The position numbers and the translations under genes are program-made. DNA of 41,125 nucleotides from positions 1 through 41,125 of the IMG/VR virus record IMGVR_UViG_3300021091_006422; one strand, given 5' to 3'. Below, piece by piece: positions 1 to 7,313 of the stretch. The first letter of the stretch is position 1. Every line of letters begins with the position of its first letter. The stretch comes from a virus. Under the pieces are notes generated by a model, which had not been told where the DNA came from, did not search any database, and saw only the letters and a list, made by a program, of their open reading frames with translations.

Positions 1-618
1 ATGCCGTTTAAAGTAGTAGAGGAATTTGAACAGACTATAGCAAAATACGCTGGCGCCCCGTATGCTGTGGCAGTAGATAGTTGCACCAATGCTTTGTTTT
101 TATGTCTGAAATACTGTAACATTGACAATGAAACAATAACAATCCCATCAAAAACCTATATATCTGTACCTTGCTCCATCATCCATGCTGGAGGCAAAGT
201 TAAATTTAAGAATATTAAATGGAAGGGGTGTTACCAGCTCGCCCCTCTGCCAATATATGACAGTGCAAAAAGATTTAAAAAGAACATGTATATAAAAGAT
301 ACATTATATTGTCTTTCCTTTCACGCCAAGAAGCATATACCAATAGGCAAAGGTGGTATGATACTAACAGATGATAAGCATGCATACGAATGGTTGAAGC
401 TAGCCCGGTACAATGGTCGCTCACCTATAGATCTAAAAAAAGATACTTTCAAGATGGTAGGTTGGAATTTTTACATGTCGCCAAATGATGCAGCAAGAGG
501 TCTATGGCTGTTCAATAGTATTAAAGAGAATAACAATAAGGATCTGTTAGAGGATTACCCTGATCTATCCAGATATAAGTTTGAAAAAAGCGGCGCACCG
601 TTAAAGTATGAGTCTTAA
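1..618 (+). CDS. Miniature DegT/DnrJ/EryC1/StrS-family PLP aminotransferase
   Basis: Homologue of sugar aminotransferases that make amino-sugars on nucleotide-sugars. Visible landmarks are the N-terminal cofactor region with a SCTNAL stretch (27-32), a YDSAKRF segment (86-92) at the family's Asp-Ala-Ala position, SFHAKKH (106-112) with K111 as the expected Schiff-base lysine, GKGG (116-119), and GWNFYMSPNDAARGL (154-168), which matches the family's GxNxRM...AA.GL motif. At 205 residues it is little over half the usual ~370. The middle of the large domain is compressed and the C-terminal small domain is missing. The ATG is the first base of the window, so an upstream start cannot be excluded. 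It heads a glycan gene cluster and overlaps the next gene by 11 bases. Family assignment is good; activity of so short a form is uncertain. Confidence 0.8.
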   Translation: MPFKVVEEFEQTIAKYAGAPYAVAVDSCTNALFLCLKYCNIDNETITIPSKTYISVPCSIIHAGGKVKFKNIKWKGCYQLAPLPIYDSAKRFKKNMYIKDTLYCLSFHAKKHIPIGKGGMILTDDKHAYEWLKLARYNGRSPIDLKKDTFKMVGWNFYMSPNDAARGLWLFNSIKENNNKDLLEDYPDLSRYKFEKSGAPLKYES

Positions 619-1459
619 TAGTTTAATCTCTGCTATTGTCGAGAAAGGTATTGTGTTGAGAATACTTTTTAACAAAAATAAAAAACGACACTTTAGGTAT
701 GTTACTACTGGTAGATGGGCACACTTATATGGCGGGGTACAAAGTGAAGATCCATATGTAGATGCGCTGTTACACGCGTCAACTACTCTTGAGGACAATA
801 TCGATACTATTGAATATGTATTCATGCCAGCAGGCTTTAATCTTCGATGGTTTCTTACTCAATCTAATGACATTACTGAGGTGAAAGAACTTTTTGAAAG
901 CACAAAAAATAAATTTACTGACATACGCAACGACTTTAACAGCTACATGCATAGTCATATTCATGAATTGCAGCAATATAATTTTAAAACACTAAAGGAT
1001 GAATATTTTATACGCAACTATCCCGAGAATACTACAGCGAAAAATGCAAAACAGTTGTTAGACATTATAAAACAAGACATAATTAACAAATATTTTATTA
1101 TCGGCAGCAATACAGATGAAATATATACGCTACCAGCATGCACACGCATAGGACTCGCATTTGAGCATTTTAAATCTAATGATGTTGCATTAATTAAATG
1201 CTGCAAACGCAAATGGTTTGATGTTATTAAGCTAGAGACACATAATTTAATAGGTAGATTGAATTATGAAATTAAGCTTATAAAGAAAAATAAAAAAATT
1301 AAAAACAAAGATAAAGCTGTCAAGCAATTAAAACTTTACATTAAAATGCTTCAAGGTGTTAACAGACATTGCTTGAAAAACTGCGACTCTATAGAAGACA
1401 TATTATCTTTTTGGCCTAGCTTAATGCAACCCAAACCAATATTTGTCTATGACCGTTAA
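608..1459 (+). CDS. Hypothetical protein in glycan cluster
   Basis: A 283-residue protein I do not recognise. It starts inside the end of the aminotransferase gene and ends inside the start of the GT32-like gene, so it is translationally coupled on both sides. The sequence looks soluble and mainly helical, with no signal peptide or membrane segment. The C-terminal third is strongly basic, with Lys-rich stretches around 225-250. A Cys-Cys pair occurs in DVALIKCCKRKW. Its position between sugar-modifying enzymes suggests a role in the same pathway, but this is context only. Confidence 0.7.
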   Translation: MSLNSLISAIVEKGIVLRILFNKNKKRHFRYVTTGRWAHLYGGVQSEDPYVDALLHASTTLEDNIDTIEYVFMPAGFNLRWFLTQSNDITEVKELFESTKNKFTDIRNDFNSYMHSHIHELQQYNFKTLKDEYFIRNYPENTTAKNAKQLLDIIKQDIINKYFIIGSNTDEIYTLPACTRIGLAFEHFKSNDVALIKCCKRKWFDVIKLETHNLIGRLNYEIKLIKKNKKIKNKDKAVKQLKLYIKMLQGVNRHCLKNCDSIEDILSFWPSLMQPKPIFVYDR

Positions 1460-2189
1460 TTTTTTATGGATTGGGGCGCAACTTGGCCTGATGGAGCAGT
1501 TAACTCTTACCTCTTTTCTTCATAATAATCATAAACCAGTACTTTGGGTATACAATAAAAAATGCAAAGGCATACCCAAGGGTGTAACAGTTAATGATGC
1601 AGGAGACATCGTACATCCTTCAAAAGTCTTTGCCTATACTGGTAACGGCGACTGTAGGAAAGGTAGTTATGGAGGATTTTCAGATATTTTTAGATATCAT
1701 TTGTTGTTTCACACTGGCGAATGGTATTGCGACATGGATGTAACATGTCTTAAGAATTTTTCTACTATAAAACAAGACTATCTTTTTAGGCCTCATCCAA
1801 AAACTAACGTTGTGGGAAATATATTAAAAACACCTAAAGGGTGTGGTCTTATGAAGGCTTGTATAGATATTACAGAGGCAGAAGTTACTTCAGGAAATGA
1901 TAGATGGATCAAACCACTAGAAATTTTAAACAATCAGGTTGAAGCTTTTAACCTAACAAAATATATATGCCCTTCCACGTGGTTTGGTCTTGATGACAGT
2001 AAAAATCTGCAAGAACTCTTGGCAATAAACTACTTTGTACAAGATGTTAAACTTCCAAAATATGCCATTCACTGGTGTAATGAAGCAATAACAACAGGCC
2101 AGTGGAATAAATCCATACAAAGAGATTGGAATGTACCTATTCCTTCTACTCTCTATTATAATCTTCTAAAAAATCATCGGTTAATATGA
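1449..2189 (+). CDS. GT32-like glycosyltransferase (DXD motif)
   Basis: Resembles the glycosyltransferase sugar-binding region containing DXD (GT32; Och1/TcdA-like capsular transferases), which moves a sugar from a nucleotide-sugar using a divalent metal. The core is FSDIFRYHLLFHTGEWYCDMD; the DMD motif is about residues 95-97 from the chosen start, preceded by the conserved Asp and Arg of SDIFRY. The N-terminal NFLWIG matches the usual I-P-K-x-I-H-x-I/W-x-G entry of the fold. At about 246 residues it is a normal compact length. I chose ATG 1449; an in-frame TTG at 1443 is two codons upstream. It overlaps the preceding gene by 11 bases and the next by 4 (ATGA). Likely decorates a phage or host glycan. 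Confidence 0.8.
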   Translation: MTVNFLWIGAQLGLMEQLTLTSFLHNNHKPVLWVYNKKCKGIPKGVTVNDAGDIVHPSKVFAYTGNGDCRKGSYGGFSDIFRYHLLFHTGEWYCDMDVTCLKNFSTIKQDYLFRPHPKTNVVGNILKTPKGCGLMKACIDITEAEVTSGNDRWIKPLEILNNQVEAFNLTKYICPSTWFGLDDSKNLQELLAINYFVQDVKLPKYAIHWCNEAITTGQWNKSIQRDWNVPIPSTLYYNLLKNHRLI

Positions 2190-3064
2190 AAATTGCTATT
2201 ACCACAGTGCTGGATGACAAATATATTCCTGGGTTTTTAATAACCTTTAATAGTATGTTGCGCTGTAGTGAAGGTATGGACTATGACCTAATCATACTAG
2301 AGTGGGGCGATCTTAGAAATGAAAATAAACAATTGATTAAGAGCATTTACCCTAACACTATTTTTCGTGCTGTAGATAAAAAATCCTATGCTAGCCATGA
2401 GTACGATACAACATGGCGTACCTGGACTTATAATTGTAATTATAGATTTGACATTTTTACATTTAAAGAATATGACAAAGTTATATTCTTTGATTGCGAC
2501 TTCATCTTTAAAATTAGCATGAAAGAAATAGCAAATATAGACGTAGAGTTTGGAGCTTGTCCCGCGGCCGTCAGACAAGTGCATCAAATAAAAAATGAGG
2601 TTGGATTTGAAGGCGGGCTACTAGTTATAAGCAAAAAATATTTAAATGATAAGATTAAAAAAGATTTGTTAAAAATAGCAGACTCTAAGCCGCCTTATGA
2701 TGAAACCATAAAAACTGATAAGTGGACCAGTGATGAACCCATCTTAAATACATATTTTCTAGATAAACTCACATGGCTGCCCGAGAAATATAATCTTGGT
2801 ATTGATAAACTCACCCGCGAGCATTTTAAATCGCCTCACAACTTTCAATTTGTGGGTCACAACAAGCCCTGGTATGGAACAGAGTTAAACGAGCAGTTTG
2901 ACAAGTTTATTTTTGACTCTTGGACTAAAACAAATGGAGCCTACATTGTACCGCTACTACAAAAACAGCTTTTAAATCTTTATAATGAAGAAGTCCAAGC
3001 TTTAAAAGAAAAACGGCTTTATATCAGTAATTATACCGGTTTAATTTCAGCTGTTAGATACTAA
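2186..3064 (+). CDS. GT8-like glycosyltransferase
   Basis: Glycogenin/LgtC-type (GT8) retaining glycosyltransferase. It opens with MKIAITTVLDDKYIPGF, the usual first beta strand, and carries the metal-binding DXD in FFDCDFIF (D103, D105). EGGLLVISKKY fits the conserved acceptor-side strand. A C-terminal FVGHNKPWYG (about 227-236) matches the HxxGxxKPW signature that closes the active site. The 292-residue length is typical of the family. Its ATG overlaps the stop of the GT32-like gene as ATGA. Two transferases in a row, plus a deacetylase and a dehydrogenase-like gene, indicate assembly or remodelling of a specific oligosaccharide. Confidence 0.85.
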   Translation: MKIAITTVLDDKYIPGFLITFNSMLRCSEGMDYDLIILEWGDLRNENKQLIKSIYPNTIFRAVDKKSYASHEYDTTWRTWTYNCNYRFDIFTFKEYDKVIFFDCDFIFKISMKEIANIDVEFGACPAAVRQVHQIKNEVGFEGGLLVISKKYLNDKIKKDLLKIADSKPPYDETIKTDKWTSDEPILNTYFLDKLTWLPEKYNLGIDKLTREHFKSPHNFQFVGHNKPWYGTELNEQFDKFIFDSWTKTNGAYIVPLLQKQLLNLYNEEVQALKEKRLYISNYTGLISAVRY

Positions 3065-3073
3065 AATCATAAT

Positions 3074-3724
3074 ATGTCCAATGTTTGTGTAATTGTGCCG
3101 CATGCAGATGATGAGACCTTGGGGTTTGGTGGGGCTATTCAATATCATATAGCTCAAAATGATACAGTGTCAGTTATTATTTGCAGAAAACCTCATGATG
3201 AAAGAACACAACAACAGATTAATGATTCCAAAGTCGCTTTAAATATTTTAGGTGTAAAAAATGTATTCTTTTTGAATGTGACTGAGGTGGAAATATCTAA
3301 TACCCCTCTAAAATTGTTTAGAGATTTAGAGACACAATTACAGTATATTAGACCTGCTGTAATTTATACTACTTTCTGGGGAGATAACCACCAGGACCAT
3401 AAAATTTTGTTTGATTGTGTAGCTCGAGCGGCAAGAATACACGGGCCACTCTGTGTAAAGAGACTGTTAGTTGGAGAGATACCTAGCTCTACAGACCAAT
3501 CACCTAAAACCACTAATAACATGTTTACACCCAATACCTACATACGCATTACTTATGAACAGCTTCACAATAAAATTACGGCAATGGAGGCATATACAAC
3601 AGAATCAAGGCAATCCCCACACCCACGGTCAGCTGATTATTTAGCTTGCTTAGCAAGAATGCGCGGCATTGAATGTGGGTCAAAATTTGCTGAGGCTTTT
3701 ATGCTTGTAAGAGGTATTTTATGA
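3074..3724 (+). CDS. PIG-L/LmbE-family N-deacetylase
   Basis: Zinc-dependent deacetylase of the PIG-L (LmbE/MshB/BshB) family, which removes N-acetyl groups from GlcNAc-containing conjugates. The first signature is VPHADDETLGFGG (8-20), equivalent to the family AHPDDExLG..G. The second is WGDNHQDH (102-109), equivalent to HxDH, supplying the distal zinc histidine. A C-terminal basic MRGIECGSKFAEAF segment is also family-like. The length, 216 residues, is normal. It lies 9 bases after the GT8-like gene, and its last codon overlaps the next start as ATGA. In this cluster it could deacetylate an N-acetylated sugar made or transferred by its neighbours. Confidence 0.9.
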   Translation: MSNVCVIVPHADDETLGFGGAIQYHIAQNDTVSVIICRKPHDERTQQQINDSKVALNILGVKNVFFLNVTEVEISNTPLKLFRDLETQLQYIRPAVIYTTFWGDNHQDHKILFDCVARAARIHGPLCVKRLLVGEIPSSTDQSPKTTNNMFTPNTYIRITYEQLHNKITAMEAYTTESRQSPHPRSADYLACLARMRGIECGSKFAEAFMLVRGIL

Positions 3725-4437
3725 AAGCCGGTATCATAGGTGCAGGTATTGTGGGTAAAGCTCTAGCAAAATGCTACAAAAAGAACAAAATTAAAGTTAT
3801 TATTAAGGATAAAGATAAGGTTATAATGTCTAGTATAAATTTTTTAAATATTTGCATACCTTACACTAAAAAATTTAATTCAATAGTTATTTCTTATATA
3901 AAAAAAATAAAACCAAAGTATGTAATTATTCATTCAACAGTACCTTGTGGCACAGCTGATTTTATTAGACGTAAAATAAGGTGTGAGGTTATCAGTAGTC
4001 CAGTCCGGGGCTCACACGATAATTTATATGAGAGTCTCAAGATATTTTTAAAATACGTAGGATGTAACAACACACAAGCTGCTGTAGCGGCAGTTAAGCA
4101 TTTCAGGGAAATAGGAATTGATTGTAAAATTTTAAACTCCAACAAAGCTGCAGAACTTTTAAAGCTGTTATGCACAACCTATTATGGTATTTGTATTAAA
4201 TGGCATGACCATATGTTCAAAATGTGTCAAAAAGCTGGCATAAATTTTGGCGATATTACACACTGGAATTTGTCATATAATGCAGGTTATAGTAAACTTA
4301 ATTGCAAACACGTTGTGCGTCCTATCCTCACACCTCCGAAAGGTAAAATTGGTGGTACTTGCATAATCCCTAATGCAAAACTACTAAAACTGTTTACAGA
4401 TGATAAATTTATAGATATCTTAATAAATAATATGTGA
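3721..4437 (+). CDS. UDP-glucose/GDP-mannose dehydrogenase-like protein, truncated
   Basis: Rossmann-fold oxidoreductase related to nucleotide-sugar 6-dehydrogenases. GIIGAGIVGKAL (4-15) is the NAD-binding GxGxxG motif. IIHSTVPCGTAD (69-80) matches the family STVPPGT loop. NKAAELLKLLCTTYYG (141-156) matches the AELxK helix, and GGTCIIPN (211-218) matches the GGxCxPxD loop with the catalytic-type C214. At 238 residues it is little more than half the usual ~430 and lacks the C-terminal UDP-binding domain. The central helix that normally carries N-E-x-A is divergent. It may be a reduced dehydrogenase or a repurposed reductase. ATGA overlap upstream and GTGA overlap downstream show tight coupling. 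Confidence 0.75.
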   Translation: MKAGIIGAGIVGKALAKCYKKNKIKVIIKDKDKVIMSSINFLNICIPYTKKFNSIVISYIKKIKPKYVIIHSTVPCGTADFIRRKIRCEVISSPVRGSHDNLYESLKIFLKYVGCNNTQAAVAAVKHFREIGIDCKILNSNKAAELLKLLCTTYYGICIKWHDHMFKMCQKAGINFGDITHWNLSYNAGYSKLNCKHVVRPILTPPKGKIGGTCIIPNAKLLKLFTDDKFIDILINNM

Positions 4438-4805
4438 GCTTTTATTGGCAGCCAAAGATAGATCAATGGATCCCAGAGAGTTATGCTGGTAACACTGAAC
4501 ATAACCGCGAGCCACATCTTAATGTACCGCCCCCACACTTAACTGACATGGTTAGTCAGTCAAATTATGCAGCCGGTGAATCAGAGGAAATGAAAGTTAA
4601 AGTTACTGGGTTCGGTGATATGTCAATTAAAGAACTGCAAAGCAAAATAGTAGAGATACTTGATGACATAATTTCTATAGCTAAAAAAGACTCAGAGGCT
4701 GATGCCGGCGCGTTAGAACAAAAACTTTATAACTCTCCTGAGCTAGAAAATCTAGTTAAACAGTATGCAAAACACAGAAAGCTTCTTGCTGCTAGTGAAA
4801 AATAG
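4434..4805 (+). CDS. Hypothetical protein
   Basis: A 123-residue protein of unknown function, starting with GTG that overlaps the stop of the dehydrogenase-like gene (GTGA). The N-terminal half is rich in Pro, His, Asn and aromatic residues and probably extended. The C-terminal half (about 60-123) is charged and predicted helical, with an acidic stretch KKDSEADAGALEQKL. No membrane segment or known motif. It closes the glycan cluster; a promoter for the next gene overlaps its last codons. Confidence 0.7.
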   Translation: MSFYWQPKIDQWIPESYAGNTEHNREPHLNVPPPHLTDMVSQSNYAAGESEEMKVKVTGFGDMSIKELQSKIVEILDDIISIAKKDSEADAGALEQKLYNSPELENLVKQYAKHRKLLAASEK

Positions 4806-4813
4806 GTTATAAT
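4786..4813 (+). promoter_or_regulatory. Sigma70-like promoter with leaderless start
   Basis: TTGCTG (4786-4791), a 16-base spacer, then a consensus TATAAT (4808-4813). The start codon at 4820 is exactly 7 bases after the last T of the -10 box, where transcription would be expected to begin. No Shine-Dalgarno sequence is visible. Confidence 0.6.
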
Positions 4814-4819
4814 ATTCGT

Positions 4820-5002
4820 ATGATCGCCAAGGTTAAACAAAAAATTACGGCGGATTACGTGCTCGATATTTATTTGGAAAGTAAAACAAGAAAAGGTAAA
4901 GAATCGGCTGTTTTGCTAAACGCTGCAAGAACATTGAGTCAACATCTCAATGAATGGCTTGTTGTGCCAGAAGAAGTTGTCAAAATAAAAAAGAAATCTT
5001 GA
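4820..5002 (+). CDS. Small hypothetical protein
   Basis: A 60-residue, basic, helical protein with no recognised family. It begins MIAKVKQKITADYVLD and ends with a Lys-rich tail VKIKKKS, which could bind nucleic acid or acidic partners (inference). It is preceded by a good promoter whose predicted start site coincides with the ATG, suggesting it is expressed on its own, probably early. Confidence 0.6.
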   Translation: MIAKVKQKITADYVLDIYLESKTRKGKESAVLLNAARTLSQHLNEWLVVPEEVVKIKKKS

Positions 5003-5026
5003 ATTTTTAAGAGTATCATTTAATCT
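4999..5026 (+). promoter_or_regulatory. Sigma70-like promoter, leaderless arrangement
   Basis: TTGAAT (4999-5004), a 16-base spacer and TAATCT (5021-5026). The ATG of the phosphoribosyltransferase is at 5033, again 7 bases after the -10 box. The -10 is weaker than those at 4808 and 22406. Confidence 0.4.
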
Positions 5027-5032
5027 TAAATA

Positions 5033-5488
5033 ATGGTAATAGACAAGATTTCTGTTACATGGGAAGAAATACATCAAAGTGTTGAGGCTATACACCAGAA
5101 CACCAAATCGTCTGACAACGGCGATATTGTTATTATAGGCATAAGTCGCGGAGGGTTGATACCAGCTGTATTGCTCTCACAATTAAAGACCAATAGTACA
5201 GTCTTTACTGTGGGCATAAAAAGCTACTCAGGTTCAAAAAGAGGCAAGGAGAATGTATACCAGGTGCCTTCAGTGAGCATTCTAAAAGACTACAATACAA
5301 TATATCTTGTTGATGATATATGTGATACTGGTTTAACCTTTAAACATTTGATGGAAAAACACTTCTCTTCACTAGATATTAAGACAATTTCTTTGTTCTA
5401 TAGAAACAATAGCCTTTATTGTCCAAATTATTATGGTACAAAACTTTTGGACGACTCTTGGGTGGTTTTTCCATGGGAAAAAGAATAA
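5033..5488 (+). CDS. Purine-type phosphoribosyltransferase (xanthine/guanine PRTase-like)
   Basis: Type I phosphoribosyltransferase, which joins a nucleobase to PRPP or runs the reverse reaction. YLVDDICDTGLT (91-102) is the PRPP-binding loop with the two acidic residues D94 and D95. ISRGGLIPA (37-45) is the pyrophosphate loop. The C-terminal WVVFPWE (143-149) is characteristic of bacterial xanthine-guanine PRTases. At 151 residues it matches that family's size. It stands apart from RNR and the deazaguanine operon but could serve nucleotide salvage or handle an unusual base. The substrate cannot be read from sequence. Confidence 0.85.
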   Translation: MVIDKISVTWEEIHQSVEAIHQNTKSSDNGDIVIIGISRGGLIPAVLLSQLKTNSTVFTVGIKSYSGSKRGKENVYQVPSVSILKDYNTIYLVDDICDTGLTFKHLMEKHFSSLDIKTISLFYRNNSLYCPNYYGTKLLDDSWVVFPWEKE

Positions 5489-5515
5489 ATAATAAGCCTA
5501 TTAATTAAGATTTTT

Positions 5516-5532
5516 GCGACCAAATTTGTCGC
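5516..5532 (+). other. Small hairpin before the 3D-domain gene
   Basis: GCGAC and GTCGC form a 5-bp stem around a 7-base loop, ending 7 bases before the ATG at 5540. A run of five T precedes it and CCTCTTT follows. It could be a weak terminator for the upstream gene or could limit translation of the next one. I cannot tell which. Confidence 0.3.
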
Positions 5533-5539
5533 CCTCTTT

Positions 5540-6106
5540 ATGAAAACAAACAAAAAAATACACAAGCTAGGATTAATTATTACAGGTCTCGTTATGTCTA
5601 CTGTTTCTGTATGTTTTACAGACTATGCTGAGCGTAAGATTACAATTAGAGATGTGAAGACTGAATTAAAATCCTTACCTTGGCAAGAAGAGAAAGCTGT
5701 GGCCAAACAAATTAAAATTAAAAATGAAGGTATTGTGTATAAAGATGAGTTCATACCTAAAACTAACAACAGTGGATTCAAGGTTATGACAGTAAGACTT
5801 ACCGTATACTGGGCAAGAGGCGGCGAAACAGACTGCTATAGTTCCCAAAAGCGTAGTTCCACAGGGTATACGCTAAAACAAGGTGAGTCTATAGCTGTGG
5901 ATCCAAGAATTATACCATACAGAAAAGAGGTAATTATACCTAATATTGGGCTTGTTAAAGCTGTTGATACAGGATCTGCTGTAATTGCAAAAAAGGCCTC
6001 TAATGGAAAGCTGCCTGTAATTGACATATTTTTTGAACACAAAAAGGATGCTATATTATTTGCAAACCGCTACCCAAAAGTAGTTAAGGTGGCTGTTTTA
6101 AATTAA
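5540..6106 (+). CDS. Secreted 3D-domain (MltA-like) peptidoglycan lytic protein
   Basis: Protein with the 3D domain, named for three conserved aspartates, found in MltA-type lytic transglycosylases and Rpf-like wall enzymes. The aspartates are D121 (AVDPRIIPY), D143 (AVDTGSAV) and D162 (VIDIFF). A basic N-terminus followed by a hydrophobic stretch (about 10-25) looks like a signal peptide or signal anchor, so it probably acts in the periplasm. The Cys at 25 is a conceivable but weak lipobox residue. Residues 80-185 are clearly homologous to the C-terminus of the tail protein at 17818-18912. It is followed 7 bases later by a SleB-type hydrolase, suggesting a two-gene lysis module. Confidence 0.85.
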   Translation: MKTNKKIHKLGLIITGLVMSTVSVCFTDYAERKITIRDVKTELKSLPWQEEKAVAKQIKIKNEGIVYKDEFIPKTNNSGFKVMTVRLTVYWARGGETDCYSSQKRSSTGYTLKQGESIAVDPRIIPYRKEVIIPNIGLVKAVDTGSAVIAKKASNGKLPVIDIFFEHKKDAILFANRYPKVVKVAVLN

Positions 6107-6113
6107 ATAATAA

Positions 6114-6644
6114 GTGCGCTTTAATAAACTAGTTAAAAACATACTTGAAGTTGTCGGTGATGTACCGCCACCGCCTGCTATAATTCAAAAAGCGGTAGCA
6201 CCTATTACAAATTTGGATGTAATAGCCACAACATTAATAGGCGAGGCTGGCGGTGAAGGCGAGAAAGGCATGCATGCAGTAATGAATGTTATTATGAATA
6301 GAGTTAGAGGATCAAATGATCCTGTGCGGGCTGCAGTTGCAGCTGTATTGAAGCCCAAACAATTTAGCATGTTTAACAGTTATACATTAGGCAATACTGA
6401 TATTAAAGTTATTATTAATAAAGCAAAACAGCATCCAAATTGGAAAGTTGCAACAGACATAGCATCTAGAGGCCTGGCCAAGCAATTACCAGATATAACT
6501 AGCGGGGCAACACATTATCATGTGTCAAAAGGTAGAAGTAAAGTAGCCCCCAGATGGACGCACCCAGCTGTTGGTGGCAAAAATGCGCAAGCTGTTATTA
6601 CCAATACTATTGGTGCACATACGTTTTTAAAAAACGTGGATTAA
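6114..6644 (+). CDS. SleB-type cell wall hydrolase (probable endolysin)
   Basis: Hydrolase_2 (SleB/CwlJ) domain, a lysozyme-like fold that cleaves glycan strands of peptidoglycan. ATTLIGEAGGEGEKGM (38-53) holds the expected catalytic E44. It is followed by the helix with NVIMNRV (58-64), the KPKQFSMF segment and the C-terminal GATHYH...P.W pattern, all typical of the family. At 176 residues it is a complete single-domain enzyme. There is no obvious signal peptide; the first 30 residues are a short basic and Pro-rich lead. The start is GTG with no clear Shine-Dalgarno. With the 3D protein upstream it probably forms the lysis functions. Its stop overlaps the opposing gene's stop in TTAA. Confidence 0.85.
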   Translation: MRFNKLVKNILEVVGDVPPPPAIIQKAVAPITNLDVIATTLIGEAGGEGEKGMHAVMNVIMNRVRGSNDPVRAAVAAVLKPKQFSMFNSYTLGNTDIKVIINKAKQHPNWKVATDIASRGLAKQLPDITSGATHYHVSKGRSKVAPRWTHPAVGGKNAQAVITNTIGAHTFLKNVD

Positions 6645-6652
6645 TTTTTTTT
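6621..6652 (+). terminator. Possible factor-independent terminator
   Basis: An inverted repeat ACGTTTTT/AAAAACGT (6621-6637) sits inside the last codons of the SleB gene. It is followed after seven bases by a run of eight T (6645-6652). The stem is AT-rich and weak, but the position at a convergent junction is right for a terminator. Confidence 0.35.
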
Positions 6653-6856
6653 CTTCTTCTTTTTTTTAGGCAGGCTGATAATGACTTGTTCACCAGAGTC
6701 CGGTGCTATACCAGGTACATTGGCGCCTTTAAACCCTGTAGGCAACGGACCTCTAAAATCTATATTTGGACCAGAACCAGCAACATGTTTGGGCTTAGGA
6801 TATATATTAAAGTCTTCTAAAATTCGTGCTAACAGTAAATTAAATTTAGAACTCAT
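6641..6856 (-). CDS. Small hypothetical protein with poly-lysine tail
   Basis: A 71-residue protein whose ATG overlaps the end of the upstream minus-strand gene by 11 bases and whose stop overlaps the convergent SleB stop. The N-terminus MSSKFNLLLARILEDF is helical, the middle is Gly/Pro-rich and extended, and it ends in seven consecutive lysines plus Asn. The basic tail could contact nucleic acid. No family recognised. Overlaps on both sides and the same-strand run support a real gene. Confidence 0.6.
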   Translation of the reverse strand: MSSKFNLLLARILEDFNIYPKPKHVAGSGPNIDFRGPLPTGFKGANVPGIAPDSGEQVIISLPKKKKKKKN

Positions 6857-7301
6857 AACGCTTCTTAACTAACTCATTGTCCTGCGCGTTTGAATAAAAG
6901 CTAAACGCATTTGTAGATTGATATGCCTGCAATTGTAGATTAGCACGCTCCCTAAATGGCTTAATATCTTCAAGCATTTTTTTAAATTCTGGTGTTTTCT
7001 CCAAATCAGACTTTTCCAACATGTCCACGATTATATTGAGTTGCTTATATAACGGATATTGTTCTAAAATATCAGCAGAGGTATAAAATCTGATATCCTT
7101 TTCACTTATGTAAGGCTTATTATCTGAATTAACTATTTTGCCTGTTGCATAATCGCCCCAATAATACTCACCAACATTGAGCTCCACTACTTTAGTTATA
7201 AACTTTTCACTATCCAGGGTACTGACATCAATACTAGGGTCGATTCTTCCAATTAGTACACCTGTTTTTTTGTTAAAGAGCAAAACTTCTACGCGCTTCA
7301 T
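6846..7301 (-). CDS. Hypothetical protein
   Basis: A 151-residue soluble protein with no family I recognise. The N-terminal half (MKRVEVLLFNKKTGVLIGRI) looks beta-rich, with a segment resembling small phage accessory or tail-associated proteins. The C-terminal half (about 85-150) is charged and helical, suggesting an oligomerising helix. It lies 7 bases downstream of the oxygenase gene on the same strand. A T4-late-like GATAAATA box (7306-7313) ends five bases before its ATG. Confidence 0.65.
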   Translation of the reverse strand: MKRVEVLLFNKKTGVLIGRIDPSIDVSTLDSEKFITKVVELNVGEYYWGDYATGKIVNSDNKPYISEKDIRFYTSADILEQYPLYKQLNIIVDMLEKSDLEKTPEFKKMLEDIKPFRERANLQLQAYQSTNAFSFYSNAQDNELVKKRYEF

Positions 7302-7305
7302 ACAC

Positions 7306-7313
7306 TATTTATC
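7306..7313 (-). promoter_or_regulatory. T4-late-like promoter box (GATAAATA)
   Basis: One mismatch from the T4 late promoter box TATAAATA, read on the minus strand and ending five bases before the ATG at 7301. It overlaps the stop of the upstream oxygenase gene. Context and similarity only. Confidence 0.3.

Noticed and set aside
6554-6872. Two plus-strand frames at the convergent junction (6554-6820, 6681-6872)
   Set aside because: They overlap the better supported minus-strand genes and lack start signals or recognisable sequence.
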